A stretch of DNA of 64,000 bases from Mauremys mutica (GCF_020497125.1 NC_059075.1:46102003-46166002); one strand, 5' to 3'; counted from the first letter of the stretch, positions 12,736 to 22,877 are shown. Numbers and translations: made by a program. Notes: generated from the sequence alone by a model not told the origin.

Positions 12736-13143
12736 TTAAGGAGCCAAGGGCCGCTTGGCAATTTCAGCCTGGGCCAACTCGAAGAGAGTAAGGCCTTTGG
12801 CTGAAGTAGAAAAAGAATAAACTGACCCACATGAGTTTATGAGGGAGGGAACACAGTGAATACAGCAACACAGTATTATAAGGATTACTATGGCCCCAAC
12901 AACACCCACCAAGAGTTTTTTAACCCACCCAAATCTAGGCAACCAATTCCATAAGGCTCCCCACCAATCATAAGGTGGCTGGCCAGAGGAGTAGTTCTTA
13001 GCCATTTCCCTTAGATGTTTGGTACGTTGAAAAGTGTCAGGGTAGGTGTCGTTTACAAAAACACAGCATTTTTCATAAGCAGAAAATAAAATAAAAAGGC
13101 ATAATAAAAAACATACAGTTGTCAGAATAAAAGGTCCTCTCAT
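12736..13143 (-). CDS. env: ERV env remnant: signal peptide joined to transmembrane tail
   Basis: A 135-codon frame starting at a Met that opens a strong hydrophobic signal-type segment (about residues 4-22). It is followed almost at once by a CC pair like the end of the CX6CC motif of gamma-type TM subunits, a short ectodomain stretch, a membrane span of about 20 residues rich in V, I and L running into CCC, and a cytoplasmic tail. The whole surface subunit and the fusion and heptad regions are absent, so an internal deletion runs from just after the signal peptide to just before CC. The frame is also continuous with the end of integrase upstream, so this part could be read as a C-terminal extension of Pol. 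It cannot act as a complete entry protein; whether it is translated is unknown. Confidence 0.7.
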   Translation of the reverse strand: MRGPFILTTVCFLLCLFILFSAYEKCCVFVNDTYPDTFQRTKHLREMAKNYSSGQPPYDWWGALWNWLPRFGWVKKLLVGVVGAIVILIILCCCIHCVPSLINSCGSVYSFSTSAKGLTLFELAQAEIAKRPLAP

Positions 13144-14289
13144 TTTTTGAGTCAATTTAAGTCTGATGTCTGAAAGAGGTAAGCTGGTCCACTGGTTAGA
13201 GGCAGTATCCTCAGTGGTGGCAAGAGCTGCTGGTTCGTCACTGTGGTCCACTACGGCTGGCTTGACGTGGGAGTGGTGGATCCAGGATTTGCGTCCTTCC
13301 AGGAACACTGCAGTCTGGGTTGTTAAAAGAACCTGGTGGGGTCCAGTAAACCTCGGCTGGAGGGCGTCGCCACGAACGAACTTTTTGGCCCAGACGAAGT
13401 CCCCTGGTTGGAACGGGTGGATCTGTTCTTCCAGCGGCACGGTCTGGGAAAACTGTGAGGCTTTCCAAAGGGTACGGAGGCGAGCCTGTAGGGAGAGAAA
13501 CTGGCACGCGGTCATATGATCCCCTCCCAATAGTGAAACATCAGCACGTGGTAGCGCCCCGCCTTTGAAAGGGGGGTGTCCATAGAGCAGTTCAAAGGGG
13601 GATAATCCCAATACACGGGTTGGGCGAGTGCGAAGGTGAAACAGGACCAAGGGAAGTACCTGAGGCCAGTTTAACCCTGTTTCCTGACAGTATTTAGCCA
13701 ATGTAAGCTTAAGCTCCCTATTCATACGCTCAACTTTCCCGCTAGACTGGGGGTGGTAGGGTGTATGAAAGGAGTGTGAAATGCCCAGTCCTTGTTCTAA
13801 ATGGCCAAGGACATTACCAGTAAAGTGGGGTCCGCGATCAAGTATGAGAGGGATGCCAAAACGGGGTACAATGTCTCTAAGGAGGATCTTCGCCACTGTG
13901 GCAGCAGTACAATTAGCAGTAGGAAAAGCTTCGACCCATGAAGTCAGAGGGCAAACCAAAACAAGGAGGTGCTTTTTCCCAAAAGCCTTTGGCATATCTG
14001 CAAAGTCAATTTGAAGATGTTGAAATGGAACAGCAGGTGGCGGTCTTCCACCCTTAATTTTGTTAAGAGGCGGAGCAGGTCCATTTCGCTGACATGTGCT
14101 GCATGCTTTCACTATTGACAGGCAGTAGGGTTGAATGCCTGGAGCATACCAAAAGCGAGCGATGGTGTCCACAAGGGCGTGCGTGCCGTAGTGACCCCCC
14201 TTATCATGGTGCCAGCGAACTGCCACGGGGTATGTGGAGCGAGGGAGGCAGGCTCGGCCATCCGGCATAAGCCAGGTCCCTTTGACCAG
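13144..14289 (-). CDS. pol: ERV integrase region of pol
   Basis: An open frame encoding a nearly complete gamma-type integrase. In order: an N-terminal HHCC zinc-binding region (HYGTH ... CSTC), the catalytic core with the three acidic residues (IDFADM, DRGPHF, SGKVERMN), and a C-terminal domain (PGDFVWAK ... GPHQVLL). All three catalytic acids are present. It lies in a different frame from the RNase H segment upstream because of a deletion near 14,270-14,340, and it runs in frame into the env remnant. Integrase normally inserts the viral cDNA into chromosomes; here it has no intact upstream polyprotein, so it could only be made by unusual initiation. Confidence 0.9.
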
Positions 14290-15570
14290 AGTGGCTCCGA
14301 GGCTCTCCCACGACTGTAGTTCAGCGGGTACTGGTACGGGGTAAAAGCATACTTGCTATCAGTAAAAATGGTAACGGTCTTACCAGCGGCCAACTGGCAA
14401 GCTCGGGCCAGGGCGTAGAGTTCGGCGGCTTGGGCTCCCCAGTTGCCTGGCAGTGAGGCGGCCTCTTGAATGTCCCATTCAGAGGTGACTGCATAACCGG
14501 TGAAACGCTTGCCATCAACATAGAAGGAGCTTCCGTCCGAGAAGAGGATGCAATCAGGGTTGTCCAGTGGCACGTCAAACAGGTTGTTCCTTATCTGTAA
14601 GATGCTATGAACTACTTCCACACAGTCGTGCTGATCCTGGAGGACTGGCAGATCAGGAAGCAAGGTACCTGGATTAAGGGGCCCACACCTTTCAAAAATT
14701 AGGTTAGTGTCTTCTAGGAGTTCGGCCTCTAGCTGCTGCTGACGATGGGCCGAAAAGACTTGGGTCGTGCCCTTACGCAGAAGGGCTGACAAGGCATGAG
14801 AGGTCCAGACCGTGGTAAAATGACCCAGGGTCAGGCTCTTTGCCTTTGTGATCAGCAGGGCAGCTGCTGCCAGAGTCCGGGTGCAGGATGGGGTTCCCTG
14901 AGCGACAGGGTCGATCTGCTGGGAGTAAAAAGCAAGCGGGAAATGGTGGGGCCCGCTCAGCTGGGTAAGGACGCCACTAGCAATTCCGCCCCTCTCGTGG
15001 ACAAAAAGGTGAAAGGGTTTGCTGTAATTGGGGGGGCGGAGAGACATGGAGGAGGCCACACTGTCCTTGAGTAACTGAAAGGCTTGAATCGTGTCTGGGG
15101 ACCACTGCAAAGGGTCAGGAGCAAGGTTAGCAGTCAGTCGGTGGAGCGGTTTGCTCAACTCCCCGCAGGACAGCAACCAAGGTCGACAGAAGCCAATTAA
15201 TCCTAAGAAACCTCGAAGTTGTTTCTTGGTGTTTGGCAGAGGGCAGTTTTGGATAGTCTTTATGCGGGCTGGGTCCATTTGTCTCCCCTCTGGGGTTAAC
15301 AGGAAGCCCAGATATCGGACCTTCTGTGAGACCCACTGAATCTTGTTAGGGTCTACCTTGTGGCCTCTGGTGTGTAGGTATAATAAAAGTGCCTTACCAT
15401 CGATGCGGAGGGCGGCTTCTTCGCGGTTACCTAGTAGGATGTCATCTACGTATAGGACTAACGTGGATCCCTGCGGACTGGTGAAGCCTTCCAAGTCGTG
15501 GCGGAGGCATTGGCTGAAAATCGTGGGGCTGTCTCTGTAGCCTTGAGGAAGTCGTTGCCAGACATAACTT
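14290..15570 (-). pseudogene. pol: ERV reverse transcriptase (palm onward), connection and RNase H
   Basis: Contains the catalytic palm motif LYVDDILLG, the thumb and connection regions, and an RNase H domain with its acidic residues in order (FSDGSSF, AELYAL, FTDSKYAF). Shortly after the third RNase H acid the sequence departs from the family and runs out of frame relative to integrase, so the RNase H C-terminus is deleted. The N-terminal RT half lies in another frame (15,590-15,910). Replication functions are therefore broken in at least two places within this stretch. Confidence 0.88.
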
Positions 15571-16020
15571 TGTCCCTCCCAGGTGAAGGTTGCACAGGAA
15601 TGCTGAAAAAGGCTGATTTTAAGTCAATAACAGTGAACCACTCAGCATCCCAGAGGATTTGGCTGATGATAGTAGCTGGATCAGGAACTACTGCATGAAG
15701 AGGGACCACATACTGATTAATAACCCGTAGATCCTGTACAAAGCGCCAACGAATAGGGTCTCCGTCCTTTTTAGGAGGCTTTTTGACAGGCAGTATAGGG
15801 GTATTACAGGGAGTGCGCTGAGGGCGGACTAGCTTTTGTGCAATGAATCCCTCGACAATGGGGCGGATGCCTTCCCGGGCTTCCAGCGACAGGGGGTATT
15901 GGGGGACTGACGGGGGGGGCTAAGGAGGGCTTCACTTGAATCCTTACTGGCTCTGCTGAAAGGAGCAGGCCAACATCCGTGTCAGAAATTCCCCAGAGGG
16001 TTAAAGGCAAGTCAGTGAGG
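15571..16020 (-). pseudogene. pol: ERV reverse transcriptase N-terminal region, frameshifted
   Basis: Fingers and first palm aspartate region (KKPPKKDGDP, FVQDLRVIN, VIDLKSAFF) are recognisable, but the reading frame changes three times. One change is at a G9 run (16,035-16,043), the second at a G8 run (15,912-15,919), and the third near 15,590 where several residues expected before the YVDD palm are missing. The homopolymer shifts could be real slippage mutations or assembly errors; the third is a deletion. Confidence 0.85.
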
Positions 16021-16491
16021 TCAGGGGAGAGAGAGGGGGGGGGTTTCCCAATTACCCTGAGTTAGGGCCGAATCTCCTAACACTGTCATTAATAATCCTA
16101 CCCCTTCAGGAGTGCAGGTTAAAGTAGCCTCAAGCTTACAGAGTAAATCCCGGCCCATCAAAGGGATCGGACAAGCTGGGGGAAAAAGAAAACGGTGAGA
16201 AAAACATTTATCAGCATAAATAACATTTAGAGGCAAAGTGAGTCCCAGAGACTGTGGATTGCCTTCCACCCCAGTTGCAGTTTTAACCTCAGAGGATAGC
16301 CAGGGAGAGGGGGCATGATTTAAAAGAGAGAAAGTAGCTCCAGTATCAATGAGGAAACAGACAGGCAGTCCCTGGACTGAAAGGGTTAGATGAGGCTCTT
16401 TGCTGGGAGGGGAGAAAGTGAGGAAAGAGCCGGCTAAAGACATTAAGGAAATAAGACCATCACATTGTTTGCCTTCGCCCCCGGGGTACCG
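16021..16491 (-). CDS. pol: ERV protease, in frame with gag after a TGA
   Basis: The frame continues directly from nucleocapsid after the TGA at 16,492-16,494. It contains the aspartic protease active site LIDTGATFS and the C-terminal GRDLL helix motif, which match retroviral proteases in order and spacing. In gamma-type viruses pro-pol is reached by stop-codon readthrough in the gag frame, which is the arrangement here. The frame ends at a TGA at 16,021 because of the G9-run shift just upstream of it in element sense. Confidence 0.9.
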   Translation of the reverse strand, partial: RYPGGEGKQCDGLISLMSLAGSFLTFSPPSKEPHLTLSVQGLPVCFLIDTGATFSLLNHAPSPWLSSEVKTATGVEGNPQSLGLTLPLNVIYADKCFSHRFLFPPACPIPLMGRDLLCKLEATLTCTPEGVGLLMTVLGDSALTQGNWETPPLSLP

Positions 16492-16494
16492 TCA
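16492..16494 (-). promoter_or_regulatory. Candidate gag-pro readthrough stop (TGA, context CAA TGA CGG)
   Basis: The stop between nucleocapsid and protease is TGA followed by CGG, and the frame continues uninterrupted into protease. Murine gammaretroviruses use UAG readthrough at this place. UGA followed by CGG is an established leaky context in plant tobra- and furo-type viruses. Function here is inferred. Confidence 0.55.
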
Positions 16495-16821
16495 TTGAGA
16501 AGGCTGAGTTCGCTGCAGCTGTTGCTGTTGCCCGTAGTTGATCCAGGCCTGAGGAACGGGCTGGGCTGGTGGTGCAGGAGTGTATTCGTCCCTGGTGTAA
16601 GTATCTGCGGATGCGACCGGACCCTCTGGGCGTCCCCAGGGGCATTCACGTTTAAAGTGACCGGGTTGTCCGCACTGAAAACAATTTCCTGGTGGCTGGG
16701 GTTGCCAGGACCCTCTTCCCCGAGCACCCTGAAATCCCCTGCCACGGCCACGGCTTCTGCCTCGAATACCACCGCAAAAAGCTAAAGCCATCAACTTATA
16801 TTCTTCCTTTTCTCTTTCTTT
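16492..16821 (-). CDS. gag: ERV nucleocapsid end of gag
   Basis: Begins after a TAG-TAA double stop in the same frame as matrix. A charged K/E/R stretch (like the end of capsid in gamma-type Gag) leads into an RG-rich region and one CCHC zinc knuckle (CFQCGQPGHFKREC), then a Q-rich tail ending at TGA. Most of capsid is missing upstream, so the particle-forming domain is lost. A single knuckle is usual for gamma-type viruses. Confidence 0.88.
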   Translation of the reverse strand, partial: KEREKEEYKLMALAFCGGIRGRSRGRGRGFQGARGRGSWQPQPPGNCFQCGQPGHFKRECPWGRPEGPVASADTYTRDEYTPAPPAQPVPQAWINYGQQQQLQRTQPSQ

Positions 16822-16824
16822 TTA

Positions 16825-17379
16825 CTACTTTCCCTTTCTCCCATGCAAAACTCCTCCCGAGGTGTGCCCCTCCATTTCCTCCTTATCCCTCTGCAGAGAT
16901 TCCAATCTGGAGTCCTGCAGATTCCCCTCTGCACTCTGGAGAGAGTCCCCTTGCGGAGGAATAGGGGCAGGTGCAGTGGGGACCAACTGACGAGTTAAAA
17001 CACGCCGTGGTTTACACCCTTCATCGAAATAACATGGAGGGGGTTCACTCTCGGAAGAATACCTGACTGCCATAATCTTTAAAGATTTCCACAGCTCTGC
17101 TGCTGTGTCCCAACAAAACCAGTAACATAACTGTCCCGGATGGTCTTTTTCGATCTGGCTCCTTACTCCTCTTAAGGCAGCCTGTTCGAAAGAGCCATAC
17201 GAAGGCCACCTCATCCTTGGGTCGGCCAATACCGCGGTATACCCAGTCCAATTCCTTACACACAGTGTGTACAACTTCCTCCTAGACATTCCTGTCTGTA
17301 CTGGGAGTTTCCCTTCATTCCATAACTTATTTACAATCCCCAGCGGACTCTCAAGAGGCACGCTAGTCCCTTGACCCAT
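16825..17379 (-). CDS. gag: ERV matrix part of gag
   Basis: 184 codons starting MGQGTS, the G2 myristoylation start typical of gamma-type Gag. The conserved matrix core follows (about residues 15-115), then a proline-rich segment (APAPIPPQ) and a charged end. The start is the first ATG after a leader of about 150 bases downstream of the primer site. The frame stops at TAG immediately followed by TAA, after which nucleocapsid sequence resumes in the same frame. Capsid, about 200 or more residues in complete relatives, is absent. The product would at most be a membrane-targeted matrix fragment. Confidence 0.85.
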   Translation of the reverse strand: MGQGTSVPLESPLGIVNKLWNEGKLPVQTGMSRRKLYTLCVRNWTGYTAVLADPRMRWPSYGSFEQAALRGVRSQIEKDHPGQLCYWFCWDTAAELWKSLKIMAVRYSSESEPPPCYFDEGCKPRRVLTRQLVPTAPAPIPPQGDSLQSAEGNLQDSRLESLQRDKEEMEGHTSGGVLHGRKGK

Positions 17380-17530
17380 GGTGTCTGACAGGAGCCCTCC
17401 AACTGGCGTTTATCCTGCTGTCCAGTACACAACCCTCAATATTGAATTGGCTGGGAGAAATCTCCCGTGGCGCCTGCCAATTCGTATATGAGTGGTCTGA
17501 CCACTGGACAGAGGCACCGCACCAGAAGGA

Positions 17531-17548
17531 ATCCCGGACGAGCCCCCA
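17531..17548 (-). other. ERV primer binding site, tRNA-Pro
   Basis: Minus strand reads TGGGGGCTCGTCCGGGAT, the tRNA-Pro site used by murine leukaemia-type viruses, with all 18 positions matching. It lies three bases inside the 5' LTR. Confidence 0.93.
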
Positions 17549-17551
17549 AAT

Positions 17552-17988
17552 TGTTAGGTAAAAAGCAAGTCCTACTCACCTCTCCAGCACCCGAGTTTGT
17601 GCGGAGTTGGTATAGGGCTCAGAGATCTGTCAGAGACCAGACAAAACAATTCGTTGATCAACGGGCTCACACCATCCTTAGCTTAAGAGCCAAGCTTTGG
17701 AGGAGTGTGGCCAGTTTATTAGGGGTAAGCATCAATGTTTATACACAGAAGTAAACAAAGTGATTAACAGATCATAATGGTCATGCATAATCAATCAAGA
17801 TTCTACAGGACAAAACAGGTTAAAATGTAAATTGGAGAAGACAAAAGAGGGGATGGCTACTTATGGCTACTTATTGGGAGGGGAGGGGTCATGAGTAGTT
17901 CGCAGGTCAGAGTTTTTTGATTAAAAGTTTCAGACAGAGACATGAAATCTGAGTTAAGTTTCAGTTCATAAAAAGTTCAGACTCAACA
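17552..17988 (-). repeat. ERV 5' LTR (437 bp)
   Basis: Transcription would start here on the minus strand. TATAAA is at plus 17,738-17,743 and AATAAA at plus 17,715-17,720. I saw no difference from the 3' LTR across its length. Confidence 0.95.
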
Positions 17989-17992
17989 ATAA

Positions 17993-19537
17993 TGTGGACA
18001 AATCTCCACAACTCCCTCAGAGATTTACTCCTCTTTATCCCCCTCTCATGGGTTTTAACTTTTACCATTGGATAGGAAAGGGGGTGGGCATGCATGAGGA
18101 AAATTGCAGCAAACAGGGCCCAAATTATCACATTTCTAGCTTGGTTTCCCTAACCAGTGTGGAGAGAATCCCCCTTACCTGCCTTATAACAGTGTTAAAA
18201 TTCCATTTTACACTCTCCTTTAGGGGGTAGGTAAATCGTGTACAATAATTAATTCCTGCCATCTCTCTAGCTGCAACCATATTGCACCAGAGGGTGTGGC
18301 CCCATGTTTATAAACTGACCATTAGCACTGCTACTTTATATAACAATGCTTAGCATTTTTATCTCCATTGTGTATATATAGATATATGTACCCCTAGACT
18401 GTACATTTTCTCATATTAGGTGTATTTGAAAGCCGTGTAAATAAAACCTTGTTTAGTTTACCCTATCATGTGTGGATCTCCATTCCTGTAAGCAATCTAA
18501 ATGAAGACAATATGTTAGGCACACAGTTTTCTTAATGAACAGTGTCCCTTCTTTCCTGCAAAAAGAAATGAGCTCATTACTGTAGAGTGGTTTTTTTTCC
18601 CTCAACATGGAACAAATTCAAACTTTCCATACTGCAACCTGAGAAAAATCTTTGGAAACAGAAACTGGAGTTTTGTTTAGTGACTGAAGCTGTTTCCAAT
18701 AAAACTGTCCTAACAATCCTATAAAATAATGAAAAATTCTTTCATGTGATATACAATCAATTATATACTAGCGGCTGAAAGGTTTTGAGGAACTCCAAAT
18801 AGTTAATGCCCCATATTTTTACTTTTTATGGGACAAATTCTGCTTTAAATTAAATATCTAATTAGAGGGAAGCCATTCATAAATAACAACGTGTATTAAA
18901 TTAGAATGGGATAATAAGAGTGTTAGATATATCACCTTGTTTCCATAAAGATTTTGGATTTGTTCATTTCAATCCTCCGGAAGTAATGGAAATGTGTTAA
19001 TTTATTCAACTGCAATTAACATATCCTCACTTTCTTCTCCAACTGGATGTCAAAATTAAAGCTAATGTGTGCCTGAAAATTGAAAAGTGAATTTCATAAA
19101 TATATATTTTTGAAAGGTTTTCTATAGGAACAAAATATTTCTCCCTCAGTGGTTTATAGATTATCTCCATCATATCAGATTTTTATCTTCTGGTAAGGAA
19201 CTCCATTCCATTCTAGGCCAAAAAAAAAAAAGCACCTTAGGGTAAAATATTAAGTCTTTCAGGAAATCTCATAAAATTAACTCAACCAATAATGGAGCCT
19301 TAACTGTTCCAAAAATGGCATTTTATTCTCTAAAGTCTGGAGTTTGAAGATTACTTTTAAATGGTTATAACACTGCAATCCCATTGTGTGAATATTAAAA
19401 GCACACACAAACACTTCCAAGCAGGAAAGAACATGGGGGATGGTCCTTGCACACCTTACTCGGGTGATTGAGCCCATGCAGGATCTAACCCATGACTACA
19501 AAATGTTTACCACCACAATGGAGTTTTTCATCCATGC
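17993..19537. other. Non-coding DNA, no gene seen
   Basis: AT-rich flank of the provirus. A polyadenylation-like ATAAAACC lies near 18,440 but no coding frame leads to it. No repeat terminus recognised. Confidence 0.4.
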
Positions 19538-19545
19538 ATTTCCAT

Positions 19546-20046
19546 CAGGGCGGATGCAAGGATGTTTTGCACCCTAGGCGAAACTTCCACCTTGTGGCCC
19601 CTCCCCCAGCCCTGTGGCAGCTCTCTGCCCCCACTCTGCCCTAAGGCGCTCCCCCCCGTGGCAACTCCCCACCCCCCCTGCAGCAGCTCTCCCCCTCCAC
19701 GGCAGCTCCCCCCGGCCCGGGGAGCCATGCGGCAGCTCCCCGCCTCAGCTCACTTCTGCTCTACCTCCTCCCCGAGCACACCGTCGCCGCTCCACTTCTC
19801 CCACCTCCCAGGCTTGTGGCACTAATCAGCAGAGGTGAGCTGGGGCAGGGAGTTCCCCTGCGTGCCGCCCCCCCCCCTTACTTGCTGCAGGCAGCCCTCC
19901 CCATGCCCCCTTGCCCCAGCTCCCTCCGCCTAAATGCCGACGATGACTGGGGCAGCCGAAGATCCGGCCGCCGCGGTTGCCGCCAAAGGACCCGAAATGC
20001 TGCCCCTCAAATGCTAGTGCTCGCCTAATGGGTTGCACTGGCCCTG
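19546..20046. mobile_element. Non-autonomous hAT transposon, 501 bp
   Basis: Left end CAGGGCGGATGCAAGG and right end TTGCACTGGCCCTG are imperfect inverted repeats. Flanks are an 8-bp duplication with one mismatch (ATTTCCAT at 19,538-19,545 and ATTGCCAT at 20,047-20,054), the hAT size. The interior is very GC-rich and C-rich, which creates several false frames on both strands; no transposase is present. Confidence 0.82.
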
Positions 20047-20054
20047 ATTGCCAT

Positions 20055-21202
20055 ACAGTTTTAGTATTTTGAAAACCTCACATACAGAATTTAAGGGATT
20101 ACATACCACTAGATGCAAAAGAGTTTCATAACATATTGCAGGAATGGGAACCTGCACAGCAAGTTGCATTGTTGTTACCACTGTAAACAGTGCACTGCTT
20201 GTACATGGTATGGTCTTTATGCATAATTCCCAGCCTTTAGTTAGAAGAAAAAGCTAATGTAATTCAAAGTAATTTTCTCCTCTACAGCCAATCATAATAC
20301 TTTTTTCACTATTCAGTTGTCATTACATGTAATAACCCATGCTCTGCTGGAGAAAATATAAATATATACCTGGGTTTTAAATTAAAGGCTTTTACTCCAC
20401 AGTTTTCTAAGGTTCTCCTAAAGAACCTTTCCTCGTGAATGTGAGTTACGGCACGAGTACCTCATTGTATAAAATGAGAATTAGTACTACATACCAAAAC
20501 AAATGGGTCTCTTCCCCGCTGAGCTATCAAGTACATGACATGACAGGCAATTTAATTTAATTACTTATCAACCATCCCTTGCTGTCTCTGTTATACAAAG
20601 AAAGCCAATGCAGATGTAGTGCCATTATAAAAAATGAAAGTGTCTAGTAATTTAAATATCAGTAATTATTGTACCATGGTTTAATTTTTTTTAAAAGGCA
20701 ATATTGCCAACTGTTATTCATATGTACGGTTTATATAAAGCCTGATTCTGATCTCACAGTGATGAAATACGGGAGTAGTTCACTGAAATCAATGGAGTTA
20801 CAATAATGAAAAAGTGGTGTATCAGGTCCATAGTAATTATAATGTACCCAGTGCATTATTGCACTGGTGTAATTTACACAGTCTTTAAGCCACATATCTG
20901 AGATGGGAATTGGGCTCTTATTCGAACATATATACTTAACCTTGCTGTAATGTTCCATTCAGATAATGGATAACACAAGCAGTAGGATTGTGCTTGCATA
21001 TTCATTGTCAGAATATCTAAAACCTCTTCATATTAAAGCTGACAATGAAAGCATTAAGGCGGCAGTTGAGACCACTTTTGGAAGTAAGTCATTCATACTG
21101 CTTAGAAGATATTTCTTAGCAGAAATCCCACATTGTAGATCCTAATTTCCTATAGACATCCTGTATGAAAGGCAGTGTTAAAATTATGCCTCTGATAAGG
21201 TC
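20055..21202. other. Non-coding DNA with one small fold-back
   Basis: AT-rich. Around 20,740-20,828 a fold-back begins GCCTGATTCTGATCTCA and ends in TGTATCAGGTC, another short MITE. No gene seen. Confidence 0.4.
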
Positions 21203-21205
21203 TTT

Positions 21206-21681
21206 GGCCTTGTCTACACTACAGGACTATTTCGAATCTACTTAATTCGAATTTGTGGATTCGACCTTATGAAGTCGAATTTGTGTATCCATACTAAATA
21301 CACTAATTCGAACTTCTGAGTCCACATTAACGGGGCCGGCGTCGACTTTCGAAGCGGTGCACTGTGGGAAGCTAAAAAGTGTGCTATTTCCTGTGTGGCT
21401 GGGCAGAGAATCCAAGCTCGGGCTGCTGTCCAGAGCGTCAACAGAGTGGTGCAGTGTGGGATAGCTCCCGGAGCTACTAAGTTCGATTTCCATCCACACC
21501 TAGCCTAATTCGAACTAGCCATGTCGAATTTAGCGTTACTCCACCTGCCGGGGTGGAGTACCAAATTCGAACTAAAGAGCCCTCTAGTTCGAATTAAATG
21601 GCTTCCTGGTGTGGACGGTTGAGCGGTTAGTTCGAATTAACGCTGCTAAATTCGAATTAAAGTCCTAGTGTAGACCAGGCC
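21206..21681. mobile_element. Harbinger-type MITE, 476 bp, dense in TTCGAA
   Basis: Ends GGCCTTGTCTACACTA and (right, reverse complement) GGCCTGGTCTACACTAG form inverted repeats. TTT flanks both sides (21,203-21,205 and 21,682-21,684), fitting a 3-bp Harbinger duplication. The hexamer TTCGAA occurs nine times inside. No coding capacity. The same terminus type closes the Harbinger copies ending at 49,701 and 57,592, which do carry Harbinger proteins. Confidence 0.8.
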
Positions 21682-21684
21682 TTT

Positions 21685-22526
21685 AACTGTAGTCATCAGA
21701 TACAATATATTTATATATTTACAGAAATTGACTATGGAGAAAGTTAGTCACTTCTTTTAACTGAACAGAAATAAAGAAAACCATAAGCAGTATAGTGGGA
21801 AAAAATGTGAAATGACAAATGTGTATAGTCACTAGTGGTAAGATTAAAGCCTTTCCATTTTTTAAAATTTATCTTTTATTTTCTCCAATTTGGAGTACAG
21901 AAAGGGTAATCTAATTCTATTATTTAAAAAAGTTGATGTGAACTTTGCTAACAACAATCAAAAAGTTTTCAAATTATTCTTACAAGAAATTGTAGTATTT
22001 CATGCTAAATGGAATCCACTTCAATACATAGGTAATTTCTCACTCTCAAAAAAATAAAAATCTATATTCTGCTCTCTTGCATTTTTCTTTAAAAAACTCA
22101 GACTAGACAGACAAGTCAATCTCTGGACAGTTTTCTCTTAATCTTTTTACTTTTATATTCTGTTTCTAAAAGGGATACTTAGTTTTAACTAGATTGCAAT
22201 TTTAGTCTAAAAGAGTTGGAACAGATTTTCTAGAATGAGTTAAAAAGTAGTCATTGAGAGTATTATCTGCAGATACTTTTAGAGATGCAACAGCAAGGAA
22301 CAATTGGCTTTTTAAAGTGTATATTTTCTATATTAATTATTTTATTGAGCTCATTTTTCTTGCATGCATTTCTAAAGCACCCATTCTCATCTTAATGTCA
22401 AGCCACTCAATTTGATTGTTTTATTACAAACATTCTGAACACATTTTCTTCTGCGTACACATAAAGTAAAAATATTGTTATACGTGAATTTTAAATGTAA
22501 TTCTTAAATATTATGCATTTTTCATT
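21685..22526. other. AT-rich non-coding DNA, nothing recognised
   Basis: No ORF of note, no repeat boundary and no RNA gene seen. Confidence 0.4.
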
Positions 22527-22534
22527 TATAGGAA

Positions 22535-22877
22535 CAGGGCCAGCTCTACTGTTTTCGGCACGCTGCTTGGGGGGGCAGTCCGTGTGCTGTTAGGGCAGCA
22601 CATGCGTTTCTGTGGAAGCGGCAATTCGGTGGCAGCTTCTGTCTTCAGCCGGAAGACAGAAGCTGCCCAGCTGCGGACAGCTGAACATAGAAGCTGCCGC
22701 TGAATTGCCGCCACCGCGGAAACGCACGTGCTGCCCTAACGGCGCATGGACTGCTCCCGCCGTCCGCGGCGGCAATTCAGCGCTCTGCTTGGGGGCAAAA
22801 AACACACAGACTGCCGCCCCTTGCAGATTGCCGCCCCAAGCACCTGCTTGGAATGCTGGTGCCTGGAGCCGGCCCTA
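22535..22877. mobile_element. Non-autonomous hAT transposon, 343 bp
   Basis: Left end CAGGGCCAGCTCTA and right end TGGAGCCGGCCCTA are inverted repeats, and the exact 8-bp duplication TATAGGAA lies outside both (22,527-22,534 and 22,878-22,885). The interior is partly palindromic around GGCAGCTTCTGTCTTC and its complement, so overlapping frames on both strands are composition artefacts. Confidence 0.92.

Larger units (their letters stand above)
12247..17988 (-). mobile_element. Defective class I (gamma-like) endogenous retrovirus with matching LTRs
   Basis: A 5.7-kb provirus in minus orientation. Order on the minus strand: 5' LTR (17,988-17,552), tRNA-Pro primer site, gag matrix, nucleocapsid, protease, broken reverse transcriptase, RNase H, integrase, a shrunken env remnant, polypurine tract, 3' LTR (12,683-12,247). 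It is flanked by the 4-bp duplication ATAA (12,243-12,246 and 17,989-17,992). The LTRs begin TG and end CA. Length is well below the 8-9 kb usual for complete gamma-type proviruses: capsid, part of RT, the RNase H/integrase joint and most of env are missing. The intact ends and matching LTRs suggest recent insertion of an already gutted genome; LTR gene conversion is the alternative. Confidence 0.95.
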
